DNA of 12,953 nucleotides, taken from Sulfurovum sp. (GTDB lineage Bacteria; Campylobacterota; Campylobacteria; Campylobacterales; Sulfurovaceae). This document shows positions 1 to 6,471 of this stretch, one piece after another; positions within the stretch are counted from its first letter, which is position 1; each line of letters begins with the position of its first letter. The notes beneath the pieces were generated by a model, which searched no databases, was not told the origin of the DNA, and worked only from the letters and a program-made list of their open reading frames with translations. Made by a program: the position numbers and the translations under genes. Location of the stretch: positions 1-12,953 of the forward strand of contig DYPM01000047.1 of the NCBI GenBank assembly GCA_020719895.1. Direction: 5' to 3'.

Positions 1-130
1 AATGAATCATTTTAACATATTTTGGATTCTCACAAAATTTGAGAACTATTCAAATAGTTAAACTGAGACCTCTTATTAAATATAAAGTTTATCAGAGCGA
101 CTATTCGCGAGAGCCGTCTGCTGAAGACCT

Positions 131-152
131 AATTTTGAGCTTGCTCAAAATT
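131..152. terminator. Perfect palindromic hairpin in repeat copy 1
   Basis: Arms AATTTTGAGC and GCTCAAAATT flank a TT loop, giving a 10-bp perfect stem. The outer pairs are A/T-rich, so the 3' arm does not end in a pure T tract on either strand. Intrinsic termination is plausible but not certain. A variant of the same hairpin lies at 3255-3279. Confidence 0.5.
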
Positions 153-243
153 TGAGAACTATTCAAATAGTTAAACTGAGACCTCTTATTAAATATAAAG
201 TTTATCAGAGCGACTATTCGCGAGAGCCGTCTGCTGAAGACCT

Positions 244-265
244 AATTTTGAGCTTGCTCAAAATT
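244..265. terminator. Perfect palindromic hairpin in repeat copy 2
   Basis: This is the identical second copy of the 10-bp-arm hairpin, 113 bp downstream of the first. It is the last strong hairpin before the promoter of the beta-propeller gene, so it could insulate that gene from upstream transcription. Confidence 0.5.
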
Positions 266-340
266 TGAGAACTATTCAAATAGTTAAACTATTTATCTCT
301 ATATATTTCTATTTCTACGTCTTAATAAATAAGAATAAAG

Positions 341-346
341 TATAAT
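341..346 (+). promoter_or_regulatory. -10 box (TATAAT) for the beta-propeller gene
   Basis: A consensus TATAAT lies 30 bp upstream of the ATG at 377, in an A/T-rich stretch (300-340) with no clear -35 box, as is usual for sigma-70 promoters in Campylobacterota. AAGGAG at 365-370 is the ribosome binding site. Confidence 0.6.
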
Positions 347-376
347 AATTCATACTACAACATTAAGGAGAACAGT

Positions 377-1537
377 ATGAGCAGGATATTTTTGGTCGGT
401 TTGTTAGCAAGTGGATTGTTGTTTGGTTCAAATATCAAGACTTTTGATCATGTATTTGGAGGCAAAAAGGATGATATTGGCACTTCGGTGATAGAGATTA
501 CTGATGGTTATCTTATTAGTGCAAAAAGTAAAAGTTTTTCCGAACACGAATTTGATGGATATATTATCAAAATCGACAAGAGTGGCAAAATGATTTGGGA
601 AAATCATTATGGTGGCAAAAACAATGATTGCTTTAAGACAGTCGTTCCTTATCGTGATGGATTTATGCTTCTTGGAATTACGGAGAGTGTTGGAAATCGT
701 AGCAAAAGCTTCTATCTTGCAGAGATTGATCAAAACGGAACACTGCTTTCAAGTTACGCCAAATATACCCACGAATATGATGAATTTATAGGCAAAGTGC
801 TTGCTGTTGATGGCGAAGATATCATTATGGGCGGAAATCAAAAACATGTGAAACTTTTTGACGCAGAGATTGATCCCCTCATTTTCAAAACAAATCGTCA
901 AGCTCAAACAATTTGGGGGAAATACTACGGCGGAGAGGATGAAGATTATATTTATAATATGCTCCAAATAGAAGATGGTTATATATTGGTAGGAAAAACA
1001 GAGAGTTTTGATGCAGATGAGTTTGACGGATATGTTGTCAAAATCGACAAAAATGGTACAAAACAGTGGTACAACACCTTTGGAGGCGAAGAGAATGATG
1101 TGGCGTATGATATCGCACCAACACCCGATGGATATATGATGGTTGGCACTTCAGAGAGTTTTGATCTACGATACAAACATGTTTATGTAACCAAAATCGA
1201 TAAAACAGGAAAAGTGCTTTGGGAAAAACTCTATGGTAACGACAAAGAAGATGACGAAGGACACGCAATTGCCACAGACAAAGACAATAACTATATCATT
1301 GCAGGTTATACTGAAAGCCAAGATAGAGAAAAACGCGATGAACTTCATCTTTTGAAAATCGACGGGGATGGCAAAAAATTATGGAACAAATCATACGGTA
1401 ATAAAGCAGATGACGCAGGTCATGACATAATCGCAACCGAAGACGGTGGTTACTTGGTGGTCGGAGATAAAAAAAGCGAAAAAACACGCGACAGTAATGT
1501 TTGGGTACTCAAAGTAGACAAAGACGGAAATCTTTGA
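377..1537 (+). CDS. Secreted seven-repeat beta-propeller protein, function unknown
   Basis: This 386-residue protein starts at an ATG six bases after AAGGAG. Residues 1-18 look like a Sec signal peptide (short positive start, hydrophobic LVGLLASGLL, no lipobox Cys), so it is probably periplasmic or exported. The rest is built from seven repeats of 51-54 residues beginning near residues 27, 78, 130 (degenerate), 184, 235, 286 and 340. The consensus is (Y/F)GG-x3-D, DGY-x3-G-x-(T/K)-x-S, then FDGY-x-x-KIDK-x-G-x3-W. Such W-terminated repeats are typical of beta-propeller blades, and seven copies would close one propeller. I know of no specific function; similar repeats occur in exported hypothetical proteins of bacteria and archaea. 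No enzyme motif is visible. It appears to be transcribed alone from its own promoter. A ligand-binding or surface role is only a guess. Confidence 0.85.
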   Translation: MSRIFLVGLLASGLLFGSNIKTFDHVFGGKKDDIGTSVIEITDGYLISAKSKSFSEHEFDGYIIKIDKSGKMIWENHYGGKNNDCFKTVVPYRDGFMLLGITESVGNRSKSFYLAEIDQNGTLLSSYAKYTHEYDEFIGKVLAVDGEDIIMGGNQKHVKLFDAEIDPLIFKTNRQAQTIWGKYYGGEDEDYIYNMLQIEDGYILVGKTESFDADEFDGYVVKIDKNGTKQWYNTFGGEENDVAYDIAPTPDGYMMVGTSESFDLRYKHVYVTKIDKTGKVLWEKLYGNDKEDDEGHAIATDKDNNYIIAGYTESQDREKRDELHLLKIDGDGKKLWNKSYGNKADDAGHDIIATEDGGYLVVGDKKSEKTRDSNVWVLKVDKDGNL

Positions 1538-1647
1538 TAAAAACGCTTGTGACACAAAAAATCCAATAGACTTTTTGTAAAACAAGAACTCCAAACACAA
1601 GGCGTATGCGTCTTTATGCTGAAGATAACTTGACGTTCATGTAGCTT

Positions 1648-1664
1648 GAAGGGCTTTGCTCTTC
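1648..1664 (+). terminator. Possible weak terminator hairpin
   Basis: GAAGGGC, loop TTT, GCTCTTC form a 7-bp stem with one G-U pair. The T run that follows (1670-1673) is short and displaced by five bases, so termination efficiency is doubtful. Confidence 0.3.
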
Positions 1665-1795
1665 TGGCGTTTTATGGAATTTTGAAAAAACTCTAATGAC
1701 AAAATGTGTGACTCTTTACTTTAGAGACAACGCAATATTGATAATATATTGCAACTATCAAACAAAACCAACAGCGTTCCTCAATGAGTTTGAGG

Positions 1796-1801
1796 TATAA
1801 T
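1796..1801 (+). promoter_or_regulatory. -10 box (TATAAT) for the two-TM acidic protein gene
   Basis: A consensus TATAAT lies 49 bp upstream of the TTG start. No matching -35 box is seen. The 7-bp inverted repeat at 1732-1752 ends 43 bp upstream and could be an operator, but nothing ties it to a regulator. Confidence 0.55.
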
Positions 1802-1850
1802 AAATACAGTTTTTTCAAAATATTCAAACACGACACACAAGGAGAAGAAT

Positions 1851-3236
1851 TTGAAAGAGAATAAACAAAACAGCGAAAAGCAGTTGGAGCTATCAAAAGC
1901 GATAGAGGAATCGACACAAGAAGCAAATCATACATCTCAAGAAGTCGAGAGTGAAATGTCTGTCGATAAACACAAAGAAGAGAAATTAGACAAAGTTGTC
2001 GATTCTGATTCATTGGAGTCTAAAGAGGAGATTTTAAAATCTCAAGAAGAAGAAAACTCTAAAAGCGATGAAGCTTTGCCTTCTAAGATTCCCGAAGACT
2101 TTCCAACCATTTCTTTTGATGAAGTATCGCCTACAAACTCTGACTTAGAGAGTAAAGAGGAGTACAGCATCAATGAAGATGCCAATATGCAAATACACCA
2201 TACACAATCGATTTCTATGATTGATATAGAGTCCACGCAAGAGAGTCAAACGCATAATAAAAAATTAAGTCAAATAGAAGATCCTATTATAGAGCAATTG
2301 TCACATTTGGGAAAACAAGAAGCGGCGATAGTCATGGTCAGAACTGTCAAAGAGATGGTTGCTAAAGCACAAAAAGAGTCCCAAGAGTGCAAGCTTCTTT
2401 TTGAAAGTGATTTTAGGGCATATCAAGATGCAAAACAACTACTCAATCAAGGAATACTCAAACAAAGCGATAGACTTCTTGCTAAGTTTGGTAGAGATTT
2501 ACAAAAAACTCCCGAAACAATACAGATGCCATTTTCTGAAAAAGAGGAGCTTTTAACACCACGCGTCAAAAATATCTCAAGTGGTGCTTTTGGTGGTGTG
2601 ATAGTTTCTGTTTTTGCTGCAATTGTGACTTTTTTGGGACTTCTTTATTGGTCTTCTTATAAACTAAATATGGAATTAAGTATTGAAAATCTTCCTGAAC
2701 TTTCACATCTTGAATCATTGATTGGTTGGTATAGCAAACTTCTAATGGGCGAAGAGAGCTTTATCATCGGTGCTGGAGTGATTGGTTTGGTGATTTTTGC
2801 GGTACTGTGGATAGTTTATGCAATTCGTATCTCACTTAAAGCCTCCGCCAATTACTCTTTCGCACTCAAACAACTCCAAGAGGTGCAACTCTTCGATGAA
2901 GAGAATGGAAACTGTCGCTATCAAATGGAAAAAGTAGACGTGTATGTCAAAGCTTTGACTGATCTTCTAAAACTCTATCGTTTACTTTTGGCAGAAAAAA
3001 ATGCCAAACTTGAACGTATTCTCTATCTTGAAGGCTCAGAGTCGTTTACCAAGCTCGATCATAACTCTCAAGAAGAGATTTTAGAAGCTCAAGCTTTGAC
3101 TGAAAATATCCATCATCTTTTCTCTATTCCTATCACCGAAGATGGAAAAATATCACCAAGATCTACGCTAATGCTACAAAAAGCAAAAGACACAACGGAT
3201 AAAATTATTAACAGATACTATGCTTTAAACAACTAA
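1851..3236 (+). CDS. Membrane protein with long acidic N-terminal region, two TM segments and helical C-terminus, function unknown
   Basis: This 461-residue protein most likely starts at TTG: AAGGAG at 1839-1844 sits six bases ahead, while the next in-frame ATG (residue 36) has no ribosome binding site. Residues 1-145 are rich in Glu, Ser, Lys and Asp with no hydrophobic stretch and are probably disordered. Residues 146-220 look alpha-helical. Two hydrophobic segments lie near 246-269 and 304-327, separated by about 35 residues. Residues 328-461 are helical and charged, consistent with a coiled coil. With two TM segments and no signal peptide, both ends should be on the same side, presumably the cytoplasm, leaving a short periplasmic loop. 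I recognise no family or catalytic motif. It is probably monocistronic, with its own -10 box upstream and a hairpin downstream. A scaffold or envelope role is only a guess. Confidence 0.8.
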   Translation: MKENKQNSEKQLELSKAIEESTQEANHTSQEVESEMSVDKHKEEKLDKVVDSDSLESKEEILKSQEEENSKSDEALPSKIPEDFPTISFDEVSPTNSDLESKEEYSINEDANMQIHHTQSISMIDIESTQESQTHNKKLSQIEDPIIEQLSHLGKQEAAIVMVRTVKEMVAKAQKESQECKLLFESDFRAYQDAKQLLNQGILKQSDRLLAKFGRDLQKTPETIQMPFSEKEELLTPRVKNISSGAFGGVIVSVFAAIVTFLGLLYWSSYKLNMELSIENLPELSHLESLIGWYSKLLMGEESFIIGAGVIGLVIFAVLWIVYAIRISLKASANYSFALKQLQEVQLFDEENGNCRYQMEKVDVYVKALTDLLKLYRLLLAEKNAKLERILYLEGSESFTKLDHNSQEEILEAQALTENIHHLFSIPITEDGKISPRSTLMLQKAKDTTDKIINRYYALNN

Positions 3237-3254
3237 ACAGTTTGAATAATTCTC

Positions 3255-3279
3255 TTATTTTGAGCTTTGTTCAAAATAA
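3255..3279 (+). terminator. Terminator-like hairpin, variant of the 113-bp repeat palindrome
   Basis: The left arm TTATTTTGAGC and right arm GTTCAAAATAA pair over 11 bp with one G-U pair and a TTT loop. It starts 18 bp after the stop of the 461-residue protein gene. The core ATTTTGAGC...TCAAAAT matches the palindromes at 131-152 and 244-265. Confidence 0.55.
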
Positions 3280-3338
3280 TACTTTTCAAACAAGACTCTC
3301 ATAAAAAATCATCAAAAAATCATATTGGATAACAGAGT

Positions 3339-4391
3339 ATGGGTACATTAACAGCACTATTGGTTTTATCGGTTCTTATTTTTTTACATGAGTTAGGACA
3401 TTTTATTGTCGCACGGCTTTTTGGAGTACAAGTCAAAGTATTTAGTGTTGGATTTGGCAAAAAACTTTTTTCCAAAAAAATTGGCGACACAGAGTGGAGT
3501 ATTTCTACGATTCCTTTGGGTGGATATGTCCAAATGAAAGGGCAAAATGATACTGATCCTACAGAAAAAAGCGATGAAAACGACAGTTATAGCGGAAAAA
3601 AACCATGGGAAAGAATATTGATACTTTTAGCAGGTCCTTTGGCAAACTTCTTGACCGCTTTTGTACTTTATTTTGCTATCGCTCAAATAGGCGTACCAAA
3701 ACTACTACCTACTGTAGGAAATATCCAAAAAGAAACCCCAGCATTTGAGGCAGGAGTTAAAAAAAATGACAAGATTATCGCAATTGATGGAAAAGAGATT
3801 TCATATTGGGATGAGATTAGCGAACATATCGAACAAAGCCAACAAAAAATAATCGTCACGATTTTACGAGAAAAAAAGACAATAGAACTTCAGATTACAC
3901 CCAAAACCATTGCCGATACCAATCTTTTTGGAGAAACAATTATACGTAAAGTCATCGGTATCACACCGTTAGGAGAGCAAACTATTGTCTATTTTGGAGT
4001 TTGGGATAGCGTTTTGTACGCTGCTAATGAGACTTATCGTGCATCGATGCTTATCGTGCAAAGTGTACAAAAACTTATCGAAGGTGTAGTGGCTACTGAT
4101 CAATTGGGTGGAGTAATCTCTATCGTGGATATTACTGCTCAAGCCACGCACGCAGGTATTGCTTCGCTTCTTTTTTTTACTGCACTTATCTCAGTCAATT
4201 TGGGCGTACTCAATCTACTTCCAATTCCCGCACTTGATGGAGGACATATTATGTTTAATCTCTACGAGTGGATACGGCGTAAATCTCCAGCTCCAGCGAC
4301 ACTGTACTATATGACGCTTGCGGGTTGGGGTTTATTGATATCTTTGATGGTATTGGGACTCTATAATGATCTCAATAGATTTTTGGGATAA
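3339..4391 (+). CDS. rseP: RIP metalloprotease RseP (site-2 protease), single PDZ domain
   Basis: This zinc metalloprotease cuts transmembrane segments of substrate proteins inside the inner membrane; in E. coli it cleaves the anti-sigma factor RseA and signal-peptide remnants. The zinc-binding HELGH motif is at residues 17-21, in the first TM segment. The second signature, NLLPIPALDGG, is at 292-302, with D300 as the third metal ligand. The IPLGGYVQMKG element follows at 58-68 and a PDZ domain spans about 120-185. Four hydrophobic segments lie near 4-26, 92-116, 272-296 and 322-342. At 350 residues it is about 100 shorter than the two-PDZ E. coli enzyme, which fits the short form I know from this phylum. 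The ATG has only a weak ribosome binding site (ACAGAG). It is followed after 12 bp by yggS, so the two are probably cotranscribed. No rseA-like anti-sigma gene is in the window, so its substrate here is unknown. Confidence 0.96.
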   Translation: MGTLTALLVLSVLIFLHELGHFIVARLFGVQVKVFSVGFGKKLFSKKIGDTEWSISTIPLGGYVQMKGQNDTDPTEKSDENDSYSGKKPWERILILLAGPLANFLTAFVLYFAIAQIGVPKLLPTVGNIQKETPAFEAGVKKNDKIIAIDGKEISYWDEISEHIEQSQQKIIVTILREKKTIELQITPKTIADTNLFGETIIRKVIGITPLGEQTIVYFGVWDSVLYAANETYRASMLIVQSVQKLIEGVVATDQLGGVISIVDITAQATHAGIASLLFFTALISVNLGVLNLLPIPALDGGHIMFNLYEWIRRKSPAPATLYYMTLAGWGLLISLMVLGLYNDLNRFLG

Positions 4392-4403
4392 GCAAGGATA
4401 AAA

Positions 4404-5090
4404 ATGATATTGGACAAAGAAAAATTACGTAAAAACCTTGATGAAGTGATATGGAAAATCGAACAAGCACGTATTCGTGTTAGCGAACATCATATTGTGC
4501 AATTAGTAGGTGTAGGAAAATATACCGAAATAGAAAATATCGCTACTCTCTATCATTTGGGACAACGTAGCTATGGCGAAAATCAAGTTCAACAATTGGC
4601 ACAACGCATAGAACAACTTGATGCTCTGCCAATCCAATGGCACATGATTGGTACACTTCAAAAAAATAAAATCAATAAACTAATTGATCTCTCTCCAGCA
4701 CTCTTCCACTCTCTTGATAGTTTGGAGTTGGCTATAGAACTCAATAAAAAACTTGAACTCAAAAACAAAAAAATGTATGCACTTCTTCAAATTAATGCCG
4801 CAAAAGAGGAGACAAAATCAGGCGTATCCATCGAAGAAGCGTATGATATTTATTGTCAAATCAAAGAGAAAACACCACAAATTGAACTTAGAGGCGTAAT
4901 GACTATTGGAGCTAATACCGAAGATATTTCAGTGATTCAAAAAAGTTTTGAAGAGACTTATAAGATATTTGAGAAGGTGCAAAAAGAAGGTGCAAAAATC
5001 TGCTCGATGGGAATGAGTAGTGATTATGAGTTGGCAATTGCCTGCGGATCCAATATGATACGCGTAGGATCAGCACTTTTCAGAGGGTAG
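4404..5090 (+). CDS. yggS: YggS/PLPBP family pyridoxal phosphate homeostasis protein
   Basis: Proteins of this family bind pyridoxal 5'-phosphate in an alanine-racemase-like TIM barrel without known catalytic activity and keep vitamin B6 and amino-acid pools balanced in the cytoplasm. The 228-residue length is normal. Family signatures are visible: LVGVGKYTE with the PLP lysine at K39, YGENQVQ, WHMIGTLQKNK, and near the C-terminus SMGMSSDYELAIACGSNMIR followed by VGSALF. The start ATG follows AAGGAT at 4395-4400. It lies 12 bp after rseP, which suggests an operon; the pairing may simply share expression, since no functional link is established. Transcription should stop at the strong hairpin 18 bp after the stop codon. 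Confidence 0.96.
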   Translation: MILDKEKLRKNLDEVIWKIEQARIRVSEHHIVQLVGVGKYTEIENIATLYHLGQRSYGENQVQQLAQRIEQLDALPIQWHMIGTLQKNKINKLIDLSPALFHSLDSLELAIELNKKLELKNKKMYALLQINAAKEETKSGVSIEEAYDIYCQIKEKTPQIELRGVMTIGANTEDISVIQKSFEETYKIFEKVQKEGAKICSMGMSSDYELAIACGSNMIRVGSALFRG

Positions 5091-5107
5091 TTAAAGCCTA
5101 TGATAAA

Positions 5108-5133
5108 AAAACCTCTGAATTAACAGAGGTTTT
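5108..5133. terminator. Bidirectional intrinsic terminator between convergent genes
   Basis: Arms AAAACCTCTG and CAGAGGTTTT form a perfect 10-bp stem with a 6-nt loop (AATTAA). The stem reads A-tract to T-tract on both strands, and it lies between the plus-strand yggS stop and the minus-strand stop at 5137, so it can serve both. Confidence 0.9.
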
Positions 5134-5136
5134 AAT

Positions 5137-5964
5137 TTATTTGGTTGTATTGCTCTCTTTTGAACTATTTGTTTCTGTTTTTACAGGAAGAACAGCTTTC
5201 ACAGGTGTTGCCACAGTGACTGGCGTAATTAATTTAGCAGGTACAACTGCTTTTACTTTAAGTGTTTGGACTTGTGCTTGAGCTTGAGCAACTTTGGTTT
5301 GAAGTGATGTAGCTTCTGCTTTTGCCTCTTTTGCCTCTTTCTTGACTACTTCAAGAGCATCATTCATCTCTTCGATACGCTCTTTTTGCTCTTTGATTAT
5401 CTCTTCCTTGTTGGAGATTTCATCTTTAAAATCAACGACTTTATCTTCAAGATCAGTTGCTTTTTCTTCAAGATCTCCTACTTTTTCGACATTCGCACCA
5501 TATTTATAAACAAGTTCGCCACCTTCGTGTCCTTGCTTAACTAAACCTGCTACCAAAACCATAAATACAATAAGATAAAGTGCTTTCATCATTCCTTTTT
5601 GAATCATCATAGAGAACATTTTGAGTATAAACACCACGCCCATTACCAATACCAAATAGATTCCGAGTAGTTTGTGTTCTTTGAGTTCTGTTTGTCCTTG
5701 TGTACTCAAACTATCAAATACAGCTGAACCATCAGTGATTCCTGTAAAATAAGCTCCAACTCCCGCTACTACTGCTACAAAAAGTAGAAAAAACGAACTC
5801 CATGAAATGGATCTACTTTTAACAAAAAGGTTAATCAACTCCAACAACAAAACAATTACAGGGATAGCAATCGCAAAGTGATCAGCCACAGGATGCAATA
5901 ACGCAGGCACTTCAAATGGTAAAACAAAATTTGGTACTGTAATTGAAGGCAAATTCATACTCAT
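5137..5964 (-). CDS. DUF2231-like four-TM membrane protein with C-terminal coiled coil and Val/Pro/Lys tail
   Basis: The 275-residue protein resembles the DUF2231 family in its N-terminal 155 residues: LHPVADHFAIAIPV (22-35), a second His after TM2 (KEHKLLGIY, H97) and HEGGELVYKYG (146-156). TM segments lie near 30-48, 56-75, 100-117 and 127-143. The paired His (H24, H29, H97, H146) are as expected for this family, which I think of as cytochrome-b561-like; heme binding is not shown. Residues 158-238 are a long charged coiled coil (Glu/Lys/Ala/Gln heptads). The last 35 residues are a Val/Pro/Ala/Lys tail ending in a Ser/Asn/Thr-rich stretch. The first ATG is preferred over the one two codons later because AAGGA (5972-5976) is seven bases from it. 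It has its own extended -10 box upstream and is probably monocistronic. Confidence 0.85.
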   Translation of the reverse strand: MSMNLPSITVPNFVLPFEVPALLHPVADHFAIAIPVIVLLLELINLFVKSRSISWSSFFLLFVAVVAGVGAYFTGITDGSAVFDSLSTQGQTELKEHKLLGIYLVLVMGVVFILKMFSMMIQKGMMKALYLIVFMVLVAGLVKQGHEGGELVYKYGANVEKVGDLEEKATDLEDKVVDFKDEISNKEEIIKEQKERIEEMNDALEVVKKEAKEAKAEATSLQTKVAQAQAQVQTLKVKAVVPAKLITPVTVATPVKAVLPVKTETNSSKESNTTK

Positions 5965-5996
5965 ACTTTTTTCCTTTTAAAAAATTTAGGTCATTG

Positions 5997-6005
5997 ATTA
6001 TAACA
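5997..6005 (-). promoter_or_regulatory. Extended -10 promoter (TGTTATAAT) for the DUF2231-like gene
   Basis: Read on the minus strand, TGTTATAAT has a TGn extension directly before TATAAT, 32 bp ahead of the ATG at 5964. It lies in the 69-bp gap behind hemJ, so the gene can be expressed apart from the hemJ unit. Confidence 0.6.
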
Positions 6006-6033
6006 CAATCTATTTAAATAATATCACCATCAC

Positions 6034-6468
6034 TTAGAATGGTTTTACTACCACAAAAATAACAATGCCTATCATTAATAGTGTCGGTACTTCATTATAA
6101 AATCGATAAAATCTTCCTGGTCTATAGTGTGGATTTTCGAGTAGTTTTTTACGATGATATTCCAAAGAGAAGTGATACGCGATAAGCAATCCTGCTAAAA
6201 AAAGTTTGGCATGCATCCAGCCACCACTTTGCAACAAACCAAAATTAAGATAAAGCATCAATGCTCCAGATAGAATCGTCGCCCACATTGCAGGTGTTCC
6301 GATAAATTTAATGAGCTTACGCTCTTGTATCTCTACGACCTCCACAAATCCTTTGTTATCTGCATTTTCACTGTGATAGACATAAAGTCGTGGTTGATAA
6401 AAAAGCATCGCCATCCAGCTGACAAAACTCATCACATGAAACGCCAAAATCCAATAATAATAGGTCAT
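6034..6468 (-). CDS. hemJ: Protoporphyrinogen IX oxidase HemJ
   Basis: HemJ oxidises protoporphyrinogen IX to protoporphyrin IX, the penultimate step of heme synthesis, in the inner membrane. It replaces HemG and HemY in many bacteria, including Campylobacterota. The 144-residue length and about four TM segments fit the family. Signatures seen are FHVMSFVSWMA (H11), FYQPRLYVYH, the ERKLIKFIGTPAM stretch, WMHAKL (H86, K88) and the C-terminal GRFYRFYNEVPTLLMIGIVI. These His and Lys residues are those I would expect to matter for heme or substrate binding. The start overlaps a ribosome binding site (GGAG, 6475-6478) at the end of the upstream nuclease gene, only 3 bp away, so translation is probably coupled. 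Nothing suggests inactivation. Confidence 0.94.
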   Translation of the reverse strand: MTYYYWILAFHVMSFVSWMAMLFYQPRLYVYHSENADNKGFVEVVEIQERKLIKFIGTPAMWATILSGALMLYLNFGLLQSGGWMHAKLFLAGLLIAYHFSLEYHRKKLLENPHYRPGRFYRFYNEVPTLLMIGIVIFVVVKPF

Positions 6469-6471
6469 CGT

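Larger units (their letters stand above)
33..290. repeat. 113-bp perfect tandem repeat, two full copies plus a 32-bp partial copy
   Basis: Copy 1 spans 33-145 and copy 2 spans 146-258; I compared them base by base and found no difference. A third copy starts at 259 and stops matching after 290. Each unit holds a short inverted repeat (AACTATT, 2-nt loop, AATAGTT; 44-59 in copy 1), a 4-bp GCGA/TCGC hairpin (97-108), a GTCT/AGAC pair (116-128) and a stronger palindrome with 10-bp arms (131-152). The unit interior around 93-128 is more GC-rich than its surroundings. No gene is recognised here. It could be a slippage product of a dispersed intergenic element or a structured RNA; the sequence alone does not decide. 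Confidence 0.95.
1538..1850. other. 313-bp intergenic region with two inverted repeats, no gene recognised
   Basis: No convincing ORF or tRNA is present. A GAAGGGC/GCTCTTC hairpin (1648-1664, 3-nt loop, one G-U pair) is followed by GGCGTTTTA and could end the upstream transcript, though it lies 110 bp past the stop. An A/T-rich inverted repeat GCAATAT/ATATTGC (1732-1752) lies upstream of the next promoter. The stretch 1600-1680 is less A/T-rich than its surroundings and could hold a small RNA or a decayed gene; nothing proves either. Confidence 0.5.

Noticed and set aside
1..32. Tail of an upstream coding sequence (NES-F then TAA at 13-15)
   Set aside because: Five codons are too few to support a call; stops occur in the other plus-strand frames as well.
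33..290. Integron attC sites: GTTAAAC at 57-63 matches GTTRRRY and the spacing is near 113 bp
   Set aside because: No matching RYYYAAC partner or attC-type fold is found, the copies are identical tandem units, and no integrase or cassette ORF lies between them.
33..290. CRISPR array
   Set aside because: The whole 113-bp unit is repeated with no variable spacers, and there are no cas genes in the window.
1784..1864. 26-codon ATG ORF spanning the promoter and start of the 461-residue gene
   Set aside because: It has no Shine-Dalgarno site and its frame runs through the -10 box and ribosome binding site of the larger gene.
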